Assembly (NCBI GenBank): GCA_020634315.1
Contig: JACKBV010000021.1
Coordinates: forward strand, 1-64,000
DNA: 64,000 nucleotides
From: Ardenticatenaceae bacterium
Lineage (GTDB): Bacteria > Chloroflexota > Anaerolineae > Promineifilales > Promineifilaceae
Reading direction: 5' to 3'
In this document: piece after piece, positions 63,886-64,000 of the stretch
Position numbering within the stretch: position 1 is the first letter of the stretch
Layout: every line of letters starts with the position of its first letter
Made by a program: the position numbers and the translations under genes
The notes under the pieces: generated by a model
The model's input: the letters and a program-made list of their open reading frames with translations, nothing else
Databases searched by the model: none
Told to the model about the DNA's origin: nothing

Positions 63886-64000
63886 ATGTTAACGTTGGCG
63901 CATTTTTTAGAGACTTTGACGCCTTATCAGGCGACGGGACAGGAACCGGTGATTAGCTCGGTGGAGGTGGACAGCCGCACCGTGCAGCCGGGCAGCCTGT
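63886..64000 (+). CDS. Mur ligase, N-terminal fragment (window edge)
   Basis: The first 38 codons, MLTLAHFLETLTPYQATGQE, continue to VEVDSRTVQPGSL, the N-terminal pattern of MurE and MurF ligases. The dcw position after ftsI fits either; too little is visible to decide. The reading frame continues off the right edge. Confidence 0.75.
   Translation, partial: MLTLAHFLETLTPYQATGQEPVISSVEVDSRTVQPGSL

Overview
The window looks like a chromosome segment from a free-living, cell-walled, aerobically respiring bacterium. A member of the Chloroflexota (Anaerolineae/Ardenticatenia/Caldilineae side) is my best guess. This rests on gene style: a full 14-gene complex I operon with split nuoC and nuoD, LysM proteins carrying an 'NPxFE' sandwich domain, MsrPQ, a CtaA-type heme A synthase, and a cyanobacteria-like load of short repeats. 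It is not a phylogenetic result. Housekeeping genes dominate, and I see no prophage, IS element, CRISPR array or rRNA/tRNA gene.

Layout. 1-650: a minus-strand FMN riboswitch whose gene lies off the left edge, then a cluster of CCTCCCGGAGG hairpin repeats. 653-7559: fused glycyl-tRNA synthetase, then dnaG-rpoD. 7676-25814: nuoA to nuoN, with a strong terminator after nuoM and two foreign genes (a calcineurin-like phosphodiesterase and a molybdopterin oxidoreductase) between nuoM and nuoN. 25903-31077 (minus): DUF72 protein, heme A synthase, FtsK and an S1-domain protein. 31264-36864: biotin ligase, a small tail-anchored-type protein, penicillin acylase (minus), prepilin peptidase and a KDPG-aldolase-like protein without its Schiff-base lysine. 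36977-42885: GNAT protein, then a copper / cytochrome oxidase assembly locus (HTH-NosL-like regulator, polyferredoxin, SCO1, YtkA-like lipoprotein, PCu(A)C), then a MenC/N-succinylamino acid racemase. 42940-45780: four-helix S23 protein, proC and a GT-C type membrane protein. 45950-51877: two LysM/sandwich-domain proteins flanking PBP1A. 52151-57574: APC permease, lipoprotein and msrPQ. 57619-59415: SPFH protein. 60223-64000: start of the dcw cluster (mraZ, rsmH, ftsL-like, ftsI, Mur ligase), with a readable promoter and a three-repeat MraZ operator.

Genome-wide signals. (1) The palindrome ACGGCCGT, often extended to GGAAACGGCCGTTTCC, occurs roughly 80 times by eye. It lies inside genes, where it reads as TAV, NGR or RP, and in pairs it forms terminators. 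It behaves like the HIP1 palindrome of cyanobacteria. (2) Many spacers consist of degenerate heptanucleotide tandem repeats, often as two inverted arms. They sit at the stop codons of several genes, inside the variable arm of the FMN riboswitch, and on both sides of the S23 gene. (3) CCTCCCGGAGG hairpins recur at three places.

The most interesting protein-level observation is the 190-residue regulator at 37926. It joins a DeoR-type winged helix to a cysteine-rich NosL-like domain and heads a copper-delivery gene set, which suggests a copper-sensing repressor of a new architecture. Starts were chosen from family alignment memory, ribosome binding sites and overlaps. All homology statements are from recognition, not from a search.
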